Below, one piece after another: positions 43,291 through 52,650 of a DNA stretch of 64,000 nucleotides (position 1 is its first letter; each line of letters starts with the position of its first letter). Origin of the DNA: an uncultured Alphaproteobacteria bacterium (GTDB lineage Bacteria > Pseudomonadota > Alphaproteobacteria > Rs-D84); NCBI GenBank assembly GCA_934255455.1, contig CAKQNS010000002.1, forward strand, positions 1-64,000, in the 5' to 3' direction. Both the position numbers and the translations under genes were made by a program. The notes beneath the pieces were generated by a model, which saw only the letters and a list, made by a program, of their open reading frames with translations, was not told the DNA's origin and ran no database searches.

Positions 43291-44574
43291 TTATTTGCAT
43301 TCGGCAACCAATTGATTTATTTGCGCCGCCAAAACCAAATCTGTCTGTTTTTGTTTTTCAATTTGGGAAATAGCATATACAACCGTCGCATGGTCGCGAC
43401 CGCCAACATAACCGCCAATTTCAGACAACGACAACCCTGTTGCAGATTTCAACACCGCCATCATAACCTGGCGCGCCATAACCAATGCGCGACTGCGTCC
43501 ACGGCCACATACCGCATCATACGAAACACCCAATTTTTCGCACATTGCACGCACCATAGAAATTGGTGTTTTTGCGCGTTGTAATGTGTCGGCCAACAAA
43601 CGCGACGCAACATTCATGTCAACCGGCATTCCCATCAAATCATTATATGTTTTGATTTTCATAATAACGCCGCGAACTAAATGACCATCGGCCGCCGTGC
43701 GATGCGCCAATTCGGTTGCAACATCCGACGCAACCCCCGCACGCAACAACATTACACGACGAACATTTTCATTTGGTTGAACCATATCTGCAACCAAGCC
43801 CGACGCCATCAACGATTGTGCACGACGATCAAAACCAGTCAAATTACCCGGTGCCGCATTTGCCGTTAAAACGATGTTTTTACCGGCACTGCGCAAATCC
43901 ATAATCAGTTGCATAAATTCTTCGCATGTGGCACGTTTACCAGCCAACATTTGAACATCATCCATAATAAATGTATCACAATTGCGGCAGTAATCTTTGA
44001 ATGCGAAAATTGTGCGGTCATGCAACGCGCGTGCAAATTCCGAAACAAAATTACCACCAGTCATCATAATGGTGCGACCCACCGCAGCCGAATTGATGCA
44101 ACGCGCCAACAACGATTTACCGCAACCCGCCGGGCCATAAATAAACAACGGCGAGAATGGTACACACCCCGCCGCCAATTTTTTGCATGCCGACACGACA
44201 AACGCATTTTCGTCGGACGCAACAAATTCTTCGAATGTTGCGGTTGTCGCATCATCAGTCGCGCGCGCCGCCGGTGCATAGGATTGAACCGCGTTATCAT
44301 TCGCAACGGTTGCCGGCGCAACCGCCGCACCGCGCACCGCAATGCGCACCGCCAAACCAAATTCCGCCGCAACCGCGTTTAATGTTGCACCATGCACCCC
44401 CGAAATAAAATCGGCCGAGAATTGATTTTGCGCGGTCAACACCAGTGTATTATCAGCAATTTCAAAATTCAGTGGGGAAATCCAGGACGAGAACGCAGCA
44501 GAATCCATTTTTGCGGCAATGGCCCCCTTGATAACTTCCAAGTTAGTCATTTTTATTGTCGCCGCTGCCTGCAT
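43291..44574 (-). CDS. dnaA: Chromosomal replication initiator DnaA
   Basis: 427 aa. N-domain (AFSSWISPLNFEIADN), short linker, AAA+ domain with YGPAGCGKSLLA and TFIMDDVQML, and domain IV with the DNA-binding signature SEIGGYVGGRDHATVVYAI. It unwinds oriC and loads the helicase. The start at 44574 (MQAAATIKMTNLEV) has GGAAGGAG 7 nt upstream; the inner ATG at 44550 lacks one. dprA and dnaA are in the same direction but separated by a 305-bp gap. Confidence 0.95.
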   Translation of the reverse strand: MQAAATIKMTNLEVIKGAIAAKMDSAAFSSWISPLNFEIADNTLVLTAQNQFSADFISGVHGATLNAVAAEFGLAVRIAVRGAAVAPATVANDNAVQSYAPAARATDDATTATFEEFVASDENAFVVSACKKLAAGCVPFSPLFIYGPAGCGKSLLARCINSAAVGRTIMMTGGNFVSEFARALHDRTIFAFKDYCRNCDTFIMDDVQMLAGKRATCEEFMQLIMDLRSAGKNIVLTANAAPGNLTGFDRRAQSLMASGLVADMVQPNENVRRVMLLRAGVASDVATELAHRTAADGHLVRGVIMKIKTYNDLMGMPVDMNVASRLLADTLQRAKTPISMVRAMCEKLGVSYDAVCGRGRSRALVMARQVMMAVLKSATGLSLSEIGGYVGGRDHATVVYAISQIEKQKQTDLVLAAQINQLVAECK

Positions 44575-44879
44575 GTCGTTTCTCCTTCCTTTCAGAGTTT
44601 CCTGCCAGCGCAAGAGTGTAAAAATCACCTGCACATAAACGCTAAATTTTACTGTTCCATAAAATTTAGTGTTTATGTTAGCCCTACTTTACAACCCTCT
44701 CGCTTTGGTGACTGAGATGTTTACTCTCAATCGTTTTGGATACGTCAGTTAAGTTATAAGATAAATTTTGATTTTCAACCAAATGTTAAACAATTTTTTA
44801 ACATTTATTTTTTGACAACGATTCGTTTTTTTGCCAGATTTCCGCCGTTTGTATATACAATGTATAGACAAGAAAATAT
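44575..44879. other. Intergenic region upstream of dnaA with two long inverted repeats
   Basis: No gene. AT-rich. Holds an 18-bp-arm inverted repeat (44634-44651 with 44660-44677, one mismatch) and a perfect 10-bp one (AAATGTTAAA 44781-44790, TTTAACATTT 44797-44806). No consensus DnaA boxes (TTATCCACA) were seen, so an origin is not claimed. Confidence 0.6.
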
Positions 44880-45911
44880 TCATATACGAATATATCCACT
44901 GTCAACTTTTCGTACCAAACCCTGTAATTCCAGCACAACTAAATCGCGCTTAATTTCCGAAATATTTTTTTTGACAATTTCTGCCAATACAGATTCGGAC
45001 ACCGGAATCGTCCCCAGTTTATCCAACAAGGAATTTTCACCCGTATCTTTTTTTGTTTTTTTCTGCAACGATTGGGAATTATTTTCCAGTTCTGGAAAAT
45101 CGGGTACCCCAACGCACAACTCTGCCGCCCCCGATTTTATCAGCGAATTTGGCCCCGCGCCGCGGGAATCCGCCGGATGCGACGGAATTGCATATATTTT
45201 ACGGCCAAATTCCTGTGCGAATCGGGCGGTGTGCATACTGCCAGATTTCTTGTCGGCCTCGCCCAATATCAATTTTTGGCCGATTCCTGCGACCCAGCGA
45301 TTGCGTTGCACAAAATTTGATGCAATTGGCGACATGCCAACTGGCATTTCACTGATCACCACCCCGCGCGAAACAATTTCCCAATACAGCGATTCGTTTT
45401 CAATCGGCCAAATGTTATCGCACCCACCCGCCAGAACGGCAATTGTTTGGGCATTGCCATCCGCGCGCAACGCACCACGATGCGCCGCCGCATCGGTACC
45501 AATTGCCATACCAGACACAACCGCAATGCCATGCGCGGCAAAATTCGTTGCCAAATTCGCCATAAATTCCATACCCGCCGCGGTTGCATGACGCGTGCCA
45601 ACCATTGCGACGGCCGGGCACCGCAATGTTTCCAAATTTCCGCGTGCCGATAACACCGGTGGATGATTTTTCAGCACCCGCAACGCCGCCGGATAATACG
45701 CATCGGTGTCACATATATAATGTATGTCCAATTCTGCCGCACGGTCCATTTCACGCCGCACCGACGCAACATGCGCATCATCCGCCCCCAGGGACGCCGC
45801 CGCCGCACGAACATCACCACCGAATCGGTCCAGCAATTTACCATAGTTCACCGGCCCAATATTCGGCATACGCAAAATCAATAATCTTTCAAACAAATCA
45901 GACATATTCAT
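44880..45911 (-). CDS. dprA: DNA processing protein DprA
   Basis: 343 aa. N-terminal helix-hairpin-like region (LLILRMPNIGPVNYGKLLDR), Rossmann core with AMVGTRHATAAGMEF, VVSGMAIGTDAAAHRGAL, LAGGCDNIWPIEN, and a C-terminal winged helix (VLAEIVKKNISEIKRDLVVL). It protects and hands incoming single-stranded DNA to RecA in natural transformation. The start is uncertain (45911, 45905 or 45932); none has a good ribosome site. Confidence 0.92.
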   Translation of the reverse strand: MNMSDLFERLLILRMPNIGPVNYGKLLDRFGGDVRAAAASLGADDAHVASVRREMDRAAELDIHYICDTDAYYPAALRVLKNHPPVLSARGNLETLRCPAVAMVGTRHATAAGMEFMANLATNFAAHGIAVVSGMAIGTDAAAHRGALRADGNAQTIAVLAGGCDNIWPIENESLYWEIVSRGVVISEMPVGMSPIASNFVQRNRWVAGIGQKLILGEADKKSGSMHTARFAQEFGRKIYAIPSHPADSRGAGPNSLIKSGAAELCVGVPDFPELENNSQSLQKKTKKDTGENSLLDKLGTIPVSESVLAEIVKKNISEIKRDLVVLELQGLVRKVDSGYIRI

Positions 45912-45942
45912 ACTATAAGAAATATTACCCATATAATAAAAG

Positions 45943-45968
45943 TAAAAAAAGCGCCCCAGTCGGGGCGC
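45943..45968 (-). terminator. Terminator of the 45990-46826 gene
   Basis: GCGCCCC-AGTC-GGGGCGC with T7 on the minus strand, before dprA. Confidence 0.9.
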
Positions 45969-45989
45969 CAATATAAATGCGACACTATA

Positions 45990-46826
45990 TTACGCTTCCA
46001 ATGCACGGATTAAATCGTCGTAATCCAAATTTGTGCATTCGGCGGGCTTGCCAACCGTATTCCAAATGCTGTTTTCACATTCGGCCTTTAATTCTTTCAG
46101 GCTTTGTAAAAACGCACTGTATTGTGTTGGTTTTTCTTTCTTTAACGCCAACAATTGACTGCGCAGCAATTCATCATCGGCCAATGCCTTTTGTCCCTGG
46201 ACCTTGCCGCCAATCAGTTTATTTCCGAACAATTCCATTACACCAACACCAACGCCGGCGCCACCAACCGCGCCACCAACGGTCGCCCATACGCGGGCCT
46301 TTTTCTTGGCATCCAGAATGCGTTGTTGCATTTTGGCCTCGTCCACCCAGGCACCACATGTGATATTTTGTCCCCATTCATAATACTGGGTTGGAATATC
46401 CGAAACATCAATGCGCGAATCGGTCGATTTCATACCAACCTTAACAAAGCATGTGTTGTTTTCTGGATTCTCGGTATCCTCGGTCATGGTGGCATAATTT
46501 GATGTATTGCTGTACCGCGACGCCCAAACGAACGTGTTGCCAACGCCAATATTATTACTTATGCATGCCTTTTTTTCAGCCTCGCGCGTGTCAACAGCCG
46601 GCTTTTCCGGTTCGGTGGGTTCCACACGAACACTGGATTTATTATCCGACGGATTTGACATAGACATAGATGCCATCGCACTCAGTTGCCCCGTTGATGC
46701 CGTGGCACGCGGTGCACTGGCAACCATTTGCGTCTGCATTGAACGACGCGAATGTCCGGCCGCCTCTAACGCAAACGACGGCGCCACAAAAACGCTGAAC
46801 ACTATCAAAGAAACTATCGCTTTCAT
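45990..46826 (-). CDS. Secreted protein with Gly-zipper segment, unknown
   Basis: 278 aa. Signal peptide MKAIVSLIVFSVFVAPSFA. A Ser/Met/Thr-rich stretch, a Cys-containing domain (KACISNNIGVGNTFVWAS ... NTCFVKVGMKS ... ITCGAWVDEAK), then a Gly-rich hydrophobic segment VWATVGGAVGGAGVGVGV and a helical C-terminus. The Gly-zipper end resembles that of the 41685 protein. Start at 46826. Perhaps part of an envelope structure; not recognised. Confidence 0.78.
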   Translation of the reverse strand: MKAIVSLIVFSVFVAPSFALEAAGHSRRSMQTQMVASAPRATASTGQLSAMASMSMSNPSDNKSSVRVEPTEPEKPAVDTREAEKKACISNNIGVGNTFVWASRYSNTSNYATMTEDTENPENNTCFVKVGMKSTDSRIDVSDIPTQYYEWGQNITCGAWVDEAKMQQRILDAKKKARVWATVGGAVGGAGVGVGVMELFGNKLIGGKVQGQKALADDELLRSQLLALKKEKPTQYSAFLQSLKELKAECENSIWNTVGKPAECTNLDYDDLIRALEA

Positions 46827-46940
46827 TATGGAATCCCCCACTACTTTGGTGGGTATTATACCACAAAATCGACCAAAAATAAAGGCCAAATGCAATACCG
46901 CAAAAAAATCGGGCCGCAAATTACGCGACCCACAATTGAT

Positions 46941-47528
46941 TTATTTTTTCCATTTCCATTCTATTTTTGATTCCTGGCCACGCAGCAATCGCGAAATATT
47001 CGCGCGATGGCGCCACAAGCACAGCAAACCAATGGCCAGAAACGCAAATCCAACATTGGTATCAATAACAAAACCCAACACCGGCATCAAACAAAACACC
47101 ACAACAGCCCCCAGTGATGAATACCCCGATGACAATGCAACAATCAACCATTCAATTGCACATATAATAAATGTCAATGGACTGACCGCCAACATAACCC
47201 CAAACAGCGACGATATGCCCTTGCCCCCATGAAATTTTAACCAAACCGGATAACAGTGCCCAACAATAGCAACAAAACCGCACCATGCGCCGAACGCGGC
47301 GCCACCAATGTAATTCCCCAAAATAACGGCGACAATCGCCTTGGCCATATCCAATAACCATGTCAGTCCCGCCAGGCGCAGCCCACCAACACGCATAACA
47401 TTGGTCGCCCCGATGTTACCACTGCCCACCGTGCGTAAATCGCCCTTGCCCGCGGCCCGCGTCAACAGCAATCCCATGGGTACCGAACCCAATAAATATG
47501 AAATAATTACAGTAAATGCGTACATCAT
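46941..47528 (-). CDS. plsY: Acyl-phosphate:glycerol-3-phosphate acyltransferase PlsY
   Basis: 195 aa, about five membrane segments. Motifs GSGNIGATNVMR, KFHGGKGISSLFG and the N-terminal SYLLGSVPMG identify PlsY, which makes lysophosphatidic acid from acyl-phosphate. It feeds PlsC. ATG at 47528 after AAGGAAAAA; divergent from rpsT. No PlsX in the window. Confidence 0.95.
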   Translation of the reverse strand: MMYAFTVIISYLLGSVPMGLLLTRAAGKGDLRTVGSGNIGATNVMRVGGLRLAGLTWLLDMAKAIVAVILGNYIGGAAFGAWCGFVAIVGHCYPVWLKFHGGKGISSLFGVMLAVSPLTFIICAIEWLIVALSSGYSSLGAVVVFCLMPVLGFVIDTNVGFAFLAIGLLCLWRHRANISRLLRGQESKIEWKWKK

Positions 47529-47601
47529 TTTATTTTTCCTTGATTTTATCTTTGTTTTTTATAGAATACCAAGAAACTTGAATAAATAAAAGGAAAATAA
47601 A

Positions 47602-47862
47602 GTGGCAAATCATAAGTCATCTGAAAAAAGAATCTTGGTCACGGAAAAGAAAAACGCCGTGAACACCGCCCGTCGCAGTGCTGTTAAAACAGCCACGAAA
47701 AAGGCGTTAACCGCAATTGCATCTGGGGACAAGGCCGCGGCAGCAACCGCCGCACGCAGCGCAGAAAGCAAGATTATGAAATCTGCTGGCAAAATTATGC
47801 CAAAACAACGCGCGGCGCGTAAAATCTCGCGCTTGGCGAAAAAAGTTTCCAAAATGGCATAA
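47602..47862 (+). CDS. rpsT: Ribosomal protein S20
   Basis: 86 aa, very Lys/Ala-rich (KSSEKRILVTEKKNAVNTAR), as in S20, which binds 16S rRNA early in 30S assembly. GTG start with AAGGAAAAT just upstream. Monocistronic with two terminators. Confidence 0.96.
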   Translation: MANHKSSEKRILVTEKKNAVNTARRSAVKTATKKALTAIASGDKAAAATAARSAESKIMKSAGKIMPKQRAARKISRLAKKVSKMA

Positions 47863-47883
47863 TGCCATTGGCAAAACATATTT

Positions 47884-47938
47884 GGCGCACATTTGGTGCG
47901 CCTTTTGTTGTATAAAAAACGCCCAGCGGGCGTTTTTT
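47884..47938 (+). terminator. Tandem terminators of rpsT
   Basis: GGCGCAC/GTGCGCC then TTTTGTT (47884-47909), and ACGCCC/GGGCGT then T6 (47914-47938). Confidence 0.9.
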
Positions 47939-47997
47939 CTTTGAGCTATGAACCCTTGCTACGGTAAATTATCGGAGGAAACCGGATTGCGCACTCT

Positions 47998-48032
47998 CTA
48001 AAAATAAAACCGGCAATTGCCGGTTTTATTTT
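47998..48032 (-). terminator. Terminator of the secretin gene
   Basis: AAACCGGC-AATT-GCCGGTTT flanked by A/T runs, at the secretin stop. Confidence 0.85.
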
Positions 48033-49661
48033 TTAATTCAATGGTGCGCCCCAATGCTGTTGGATACTGCGTTCTGCATCCATCGGACTGACCAATACCT
48101 GGGGAGTCAAGATAACCACCAGTGTATCACGCGTGGCCGATGTTTCGCGCGACCCCGACAGTGCCATAAAGTCCGGATCACCCAAGCCATAACGCGTATC
48201 GTTATTGGTCTGTTTTTCAAATCCAGATACAACCAACATCTGGCCAGATTCCATAATAACTTCTTGCATGAAACTGCGCTCTTCAACCTCGGGCAATTGC
48301 AATGTGACCTCGCCAATGGTTTGGGTTGACATTTTCAGCAATTCGCGAACCGACATACGGAACAGCAACAGAATCTTGCCATTTTCCAAAACATTCGGCA
48401 ACAATTGCATTGAAAATCCGGTTTCCAAATCGTCCTGGTCAACGGTGCTGGATTCAACCGTTGTGAAATTACGCGATTCAAAACGTTTGATATAGCCGGT
48501 CGTTTTGGTGTTGTTTACAGGCGCAACGCGGTTGCTGCGCGTTGTCACACCAACATTTGTCACCAACGATACCTTGCCCTGTTTGGCCAAAGCCTCTATC
48601 AATGCATTACTGCCCGCGCCACGCGCCAACGAACCGTTTTGAATTTGGTTCTGGGTATATGCACCGGCGACCGTAGAACCATTTTCTAAATGTGTTGCCC
48701 CCGTCAGTGCCGATACGGTGTTTGACAAAACAGCAATGTTCATGGAACTGGCCTCGGTCGTGGCAAGGTTATTTTTTGGATTCGCCACAATGTTCAATCC
48801 AGACGCACTGTTGATGGCCGCCGCCAAATTCAATCCAAACGCCGAATCGTTAGACACAGATACCTGCAAAACCTTGACATCAATTGTCACCAATTGCGAC
48901 AGCCGCTTGTTTTGTTTGTTGATATAATCGCCAACACGTGTCAATACCGACGGTGGCGCGGTCACGGTAATGGTTCCCAAACTGCGCGACACGGTGAACT
49001 CGGCGTTTTCAGATTTTCCGATAATACCGGAAATGGCCTTTTCAATTTCATCCCATTCTTTTAATGTAGATTCCAATGCGACCTGGTTTCCGTCATCGGT
49101 TTGAACCGCGGTCTGGTATGAAACATCGGTTCCCAGTGCATATAATGTAAATGTTTTGGTTTCCGTTTCATAAAATACAATTGATGTTTTGTCATAATAC
49201 CACAGCAAATCTAAATCGGTTGCAACCTGGGATAACAGGCCCGACAATTTGCCGGTATACGCAACATTGATGGTCTTTTTCAATTTTTCGGAATTTACCT
49301 GGCTGTCAATTTTAACCGGCAATCCGGTAATAGAATTAATGTCATTTGCCAAAACCTGTAATGTGACGGGGTCATTCAACAGAATTGTCACACCGGTATC
49401 GGTTTCGAAACGCGATGGCAAATTATTGCGATGTTCCAGCACGGTCGATTTGTTGCCCAACCATACGCCCTCGGACATGGAAACAGTGTCACCACTGGCA
49501 ACCTTGGCACGAGGATTTTTAGACATTTCAAACGCATCGTACGCGTTGATAAAATCCTGGTCAACCTTGGCGGCAACCTTGGCCGATTCCTTGGTGGTGC
49601 ACCCCGCCAGCGCAACCGCCAACGCACCACACGCAAATAATACTTTCATTGTTTTTATCAT
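48033..49661 (-). CDS. Type IVb pilus secretin (PilN/TcpC-like lipoprotein)
   Basis: 542 aa. Lipoprotein signal ending AVALAGC with lipidated Cys21; N-terminal secretin domain (SITGLPVKIDSQVN), an N1/STN-like region, then the secretin channel domain with TRSNRVAPVNNTKTTGYIKR, SGQMLVVSGFEKQ and ATRDTLVVILTPQVLVSP. It forms the outer membrane pore through which the pilus emerges. GGAG precedes the ATG at 49661. Downstream of a TcpQ-like gene by 39 bp. Confidence 0.9.
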   Translation of the reverse strand: MIKTMKVLFACGALAVALAGCTTKESAKVAAKVDQDFINAYDAFEMSKNPRAKVASGDTVSMSEGVWLGNKSTVLEHRNNLPSRFETDTGVTILLNDPVTLQVLANDINSITGLPVKIDSQVNSEKLKKTINVAYTGKLSGLLSQVATDLDLLWYYDKTSIVFYETETKTFTLYALGTDVSYQTAVQTDDGNQVALESTLKEWDEIEKAISGIIGKSENAEFTVSRSLGTITVTAPPSVLTRVGDYINKQNKRLSQLVTIDVKVLQVSVSNDSAFGLNLAAAINSASGLNIVANPKNNLATTEASSMNIAVLSNTVSALTGATHLENGSTVAGAYTQNQIQNGSLARGAGSNALIEALAKQGKVSLVTNVGVTTRSNRVAPVNNTKTTGYIKRFESRNFTTVESSTVDQDDLETGFSMQLLPNVLENGKILLLFRMSVRELLKMSTQTIGEVTLQLPEVEERSFMQEVIMESGQMLVVSGFEKQTNNDTRYGLGDPDFMALSGSRETSATRDTLVVILTPQVLVSPMDAERSIQQHWGAPLN

Positions 49662-49700
49662 ATTACTCTCCAAGATTCCCAGTTTCACACGCACCATTTA

Positions 49701-50591
49701 TTATTCTTCGGATGTTGTAATTACCAACACACGGTTTCCTTTATAAAATTTCGCATACGGAACTGGTGTCGCGCGCCCAAAATTACGAACCAATGCCGAT
49801 GCTACATCAACAAAGCGACCCTTGAACACGGCGCTGGCCTCTATCGGATATTCACGCGATGTCGCCCATACTAAATCCCAGCCCTCTTTGTCGCACCAGT
49901 TTTGCAGAACCTCGCGCAATGTTTGACCATTTGCAACAACCCACGAACGAACTTGGTCGGTCAATTTCTGGGCTGGTTCCGCATCGGCAGATGTGTCAAC
50001 CGCGATTTCTTTTTCTTCGACAATTTCACCATTTTCGTCGGTAATTGTTTTTGTCATTCCCATCTTGGCCGCGAACGCCGCATATCCATCAGATGCATTG
50101 TTGCAATTTTTGCGACCACTGCGTGACACGGTCAGAACACTGCCCCCGTCATCTTCCAACATTTCGCGGTGCAGCAATGGCATTTCGGAACCATTATTGC
50201 ATTCGTCATCAAATCCGACCGGGATCTGGTTGCCATGCAACATATTCGCCCCGCCCGACCAATCGCCATATCCGTTAGTCGCCAGATTGAAATTATTTTC
50301 CACAACCAAATCGTTGCCAATTTTGGAAACAATTCTGATATTGTCAGATGTCGCCGATTTTTCGCACGCCGCATCACCACAGGCAACCGTAACATCGGCA
50401 TCAGACCCGGCAATCGGCCACACCGGAACCGGCATCTGCGTTTCCTGGCTGTCAACATATTGATTTTCATCAACCACATTTTCCTGGGTATAGAAAACCT
50501 CGCTCGTGACGACCTGGGGCAAAGATTCCGCCGCAAAGCAATAGCCCGCCGCGGTTGCAAACATTGCGACAATCAAAAATTTACGGAACAT
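49701..50591 (-). CDS. Periplasmic TcpQ-like type IVb pilus protein
   Basis: 296 aa. Signal peptide MFRKFLIVAMFATAAGYCFA. The C-terminal 80 residues (SWVVANGQTLREVLQNWCDK, GWDLVWATSREYPIEAS, ALVRNFGRATPVPYAKFYKG) match the TcpQ/PilL C-terminal domain, which helps place the secretin. The middle is acidic with several Cys. AAAGGAAG upstream of 50591. Same operon as the secretin. Confidence 0.85.
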   Translation of the reverse strand: MFRKFLIVAMFATAAGYCFAAESLPQVVTSEVFYTQENVVDENQYVDSQETQMPVPVWPIAGSDADVTVACGDAACEKSATSDNIRIVSKIGNDLVVENNFNLATNGYGDWSGGANMLHGNQIPVGFDDECNNGSEMPLLHREMLEDDGGSVLTVSRSGRKNCNNASDGYAAFAAKMGMTKTITDENGEIVEEKEIAVDTSADAEPAQKLTDQVRSWVVANGQTLREVLQNWCDKEGWDLVWATSREYPIEASAVFKGRFVDVASALVRNFGRATPVPYAKFYKGNRVLVITTSEE

Positions 50592-50725
50592 AAAAACTTC
50601 CTTTACTGAATAAGTTGTTTCATTTATTGCACTTATTATAACAATTTGACCGAATCTGTGCAAGACCAAATCGCACCCAACAAATTTAATATTTTCAAGA
50701 TAAAATCGCACGAATCGGTAAAAGA

Positions 50726-50734
50726 TGTTATACT
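50726..50734 (+). promoter_or_regulatory. Extended -10 promoter
   Basis: TGT-TATACT, 34 bp before the 50768 gene; starts the suf-region genes. Confidence 0.5.
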
Positions 50735-50767
50735 GTTCGTGTTTAATACGACATACGGGGCGAAAAA

Positions 50768-51313
50768 ATGCAAAACATATTGATTTTAACTGGAATTTCT
50801 ATTGTTATCATCATCGGCATTGCAATTATTGTCATGCTTGTGGGAATGCGTGGCCAAATGCGCGATATTACCAAGACACAAACATACCAATACAACCTGA
50901 TTGTAAAAATCCAATCTGTGCTGAAAAATAAATCGGCCACAAACGCGGTTGCTGAACATGCCGAAATGATTTACCAGGATTTATTGCAAAATTTAATTCC
51001 AATTATGGCGGCAATTGACATTATGCCACGCGCAACGCCCGAGCATCCATTGTGGCGCGCGCTGGGCGGCATTTTGGATGAATATGGCAAAAACCCATTT
51101 GTTATGGAAAAATTGCGTCGTTGCATCAAACTGGATGCCGAGGTCGCGCGCAGTGTCGACAATTACATGAGCCGCGCCGACGGATTTTTGCAACATTTAA
51201 CCACAACCGAACCAGATGGAATATTGACATCAACATTTACCGACGGCCTGTTGGGCCAATCGTTGACATTTTTTGCCCAGGCACGTGCTCTGGCCACCCA
51301 GAATAATGAATAA
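50768..51313 (+). CDS. Membrane-anchored protein of unknown function
   Basis: 181 aa. One N-terminal membrane helix (ILILTGISIVIIIGIAIIVM), then a soluble helical region with no recognised motif (MIYQDLLQNLIPIMAAIDIM, VARSVDNYMSRADGF). It abuts sufB with the ATG directly after the TAA and was probably co-transcribed. A link with Fe-S assembly is possible by context only. Confidence 0.7.
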   Translation: MQNILILTGISIVIIIGIAIIVMLVGMRGQMRDITKTQTYQYNLIVKIQSVLKNKSATNAVAEHAEMIYQDLLQNLIPIMAAIDIMPRATPEHPLWRALGGILDEYGKNPFVMEKLRRCIKLDAEVARSVDNYMSRADGFLQHLTTTEPDGILTSTFTDGLLGQSLTFFAQARALATQNNE

Positions 51314-52648
51314 ATGGCAAAACTGACCGAAAATCTTGTTCGTGATATATCAAACATTCGGCATGAACCCGAATGGTTGACCGAATGGCGCGTGGCCGCA
51401 TTTAATGCATGGCGCGCCGCGCCCGAACCACATTGGGCCGAATTTGAATATGCACCAATCAATTATGATGAATTAAATTACTATAACGAACCCCGGCCGA
51501 TTGATAATTCCGATTTGAAACAAACATACGATAAAATGGGACTGCCCGAATCGGAACAGCGCGCGTTATTGGGCATGGCAACCGACACCGTTGTTGACAG
51601 CCGTTCTGTTCATACATCATACACCGCCGAATTGGAAAAACTGGGGATTATATTCCTGCCTTTTTCCGAGGCCGTCATATCGCACCCCGAATTAGTAAAA
51701 AAATATTTGGGTCGCGTGGTGCCCGCAACCGATAATTTCTTTGCCGCGTTAAATGCCGCGGTATTTTCGGATGGCACATTTGTTTATATTCCGCCACACA
51801 CAAAATGTCCAATTGACCTGGCCAGCTATTTCAGAATAGAAACCGCAAAAATTGGTCAATTTGAACGCACATTGATTATTGCAGACACGGGCGCTGAATT
51901 ATCGTATATGGAGGGTTGCAGTGCCCCGCGTCGTCCCAACCATCAATTGCACAGTGGCGTCGTTGAAATTATTGCTATGGATGGGGCACGCGTTAAATAT
52001 GCAACCGTGCAAAATTGGTACGCCGGCGAAATGCGCGATGGAAAAAATGTTGGCGGCATTTTGAATTTCGTGACCAAACGCGGGCGGGCCGAAAAAAACG
52101 CAACAATTGATTGGACCCAGGTTGAAATTGGCTCGGCCATGACATGGAAATACCCATCAACAATTTTGGCGGGTGATAACGCACACAGCGATTTTTATTC
52201 ATTGACCATTACGCGCGGCGCCCAATTGGCCGACACCGGGACAAAAATGATTCACATTGGCGATAATACCGTATCGAACATAGTTTCATACGGCGTGGCA
52301 TTGGACAATTCAAATCAAACATTTCGCAGTTTGGTATCTTTTACTGGGCGCGGCGGAAAGAACGCTTCGAAATGCGACACACGCATAATTGGCAATAATG
52401 CCACGGCAAACACATTGCCAACAATCATTCATACAAACGGCGAAAACACTCAAAGTCACGAGGCTACAACCGGTGCAATCGACGAGAAACAATTACTATT
52501 TTTGATGCAATCTGGCATTCCCCAGGACCAGGCAACCGCGTTGATTATCGGCGCATCGGCGGCACCGATTATATCGCGCCTGCCAATGGAATTTTTGGTG
52601 GAATCAAAACAGCTGATTCAAATGGCACTGGCAAAGTCACAGGATTAA
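51314..52648 (+). CDS. sufB: Fe-S cluster assembly scaffold SufB
   Basis: 444 aa, slightly shorter than the usual 470-500. N-terminal region RHEPEWLTEWRVAAFNAWR, then a right-handed beta-helix with VTKRGRAEKNATIDWTQVEI, the conserved SHEATTGAIDEKQLLFLMQSG at the end. It takes sulfur and builds [4Fe-4S] on the SufBC(D) scaffold. Directly followed by sufC; no sufD or sufS in the window. Confidence 0.93.
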   Translation: MAKLTENLVRDISNIRHEPEWLTEWRVAAFNAWRAAPEPHWAEFEYAPINYDELNYYNEPRPIDNSDLKQTYDKMGLPESEQRALLGMATDTVVDSRSVHTSYTAELEKLGIIFLPFSEAVISHPELVKKYLGRVVPATDNFFAALNAAVFSDGTFVYIPPHTKCPIDLASYFRIETAKIGQFERTLIIADTGAELSYMEGCSAPRRPNHQLHSGVVEIIAMDGARVKYATVQNWYAGEMRDGKNVGGILNFVTKRGRAEKNATIDWTQVEIGSAMTWKYPSTILAGDNAHSDFYSLTITRGAQLADTGTKMIHIGDNTVSNIVSYGVALDNSNQTFRSLVSFTGRGGKNASKCDTRIIGNNATANTLPTIIHTNGENTQSHEATTGAIDEKQLLFLMQSGIPQDQATALIIGASAAPIISRLPMEFLVESKQLIQMALAKSQD

Positions 52649-52650
52649 AT

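Noticed and set aside
44575..44879. oriC
   Set aside because: No consensus DnaA boxes found; only inverted repeats and AT-richness, so kept as a possibility in findings, not as a feature.
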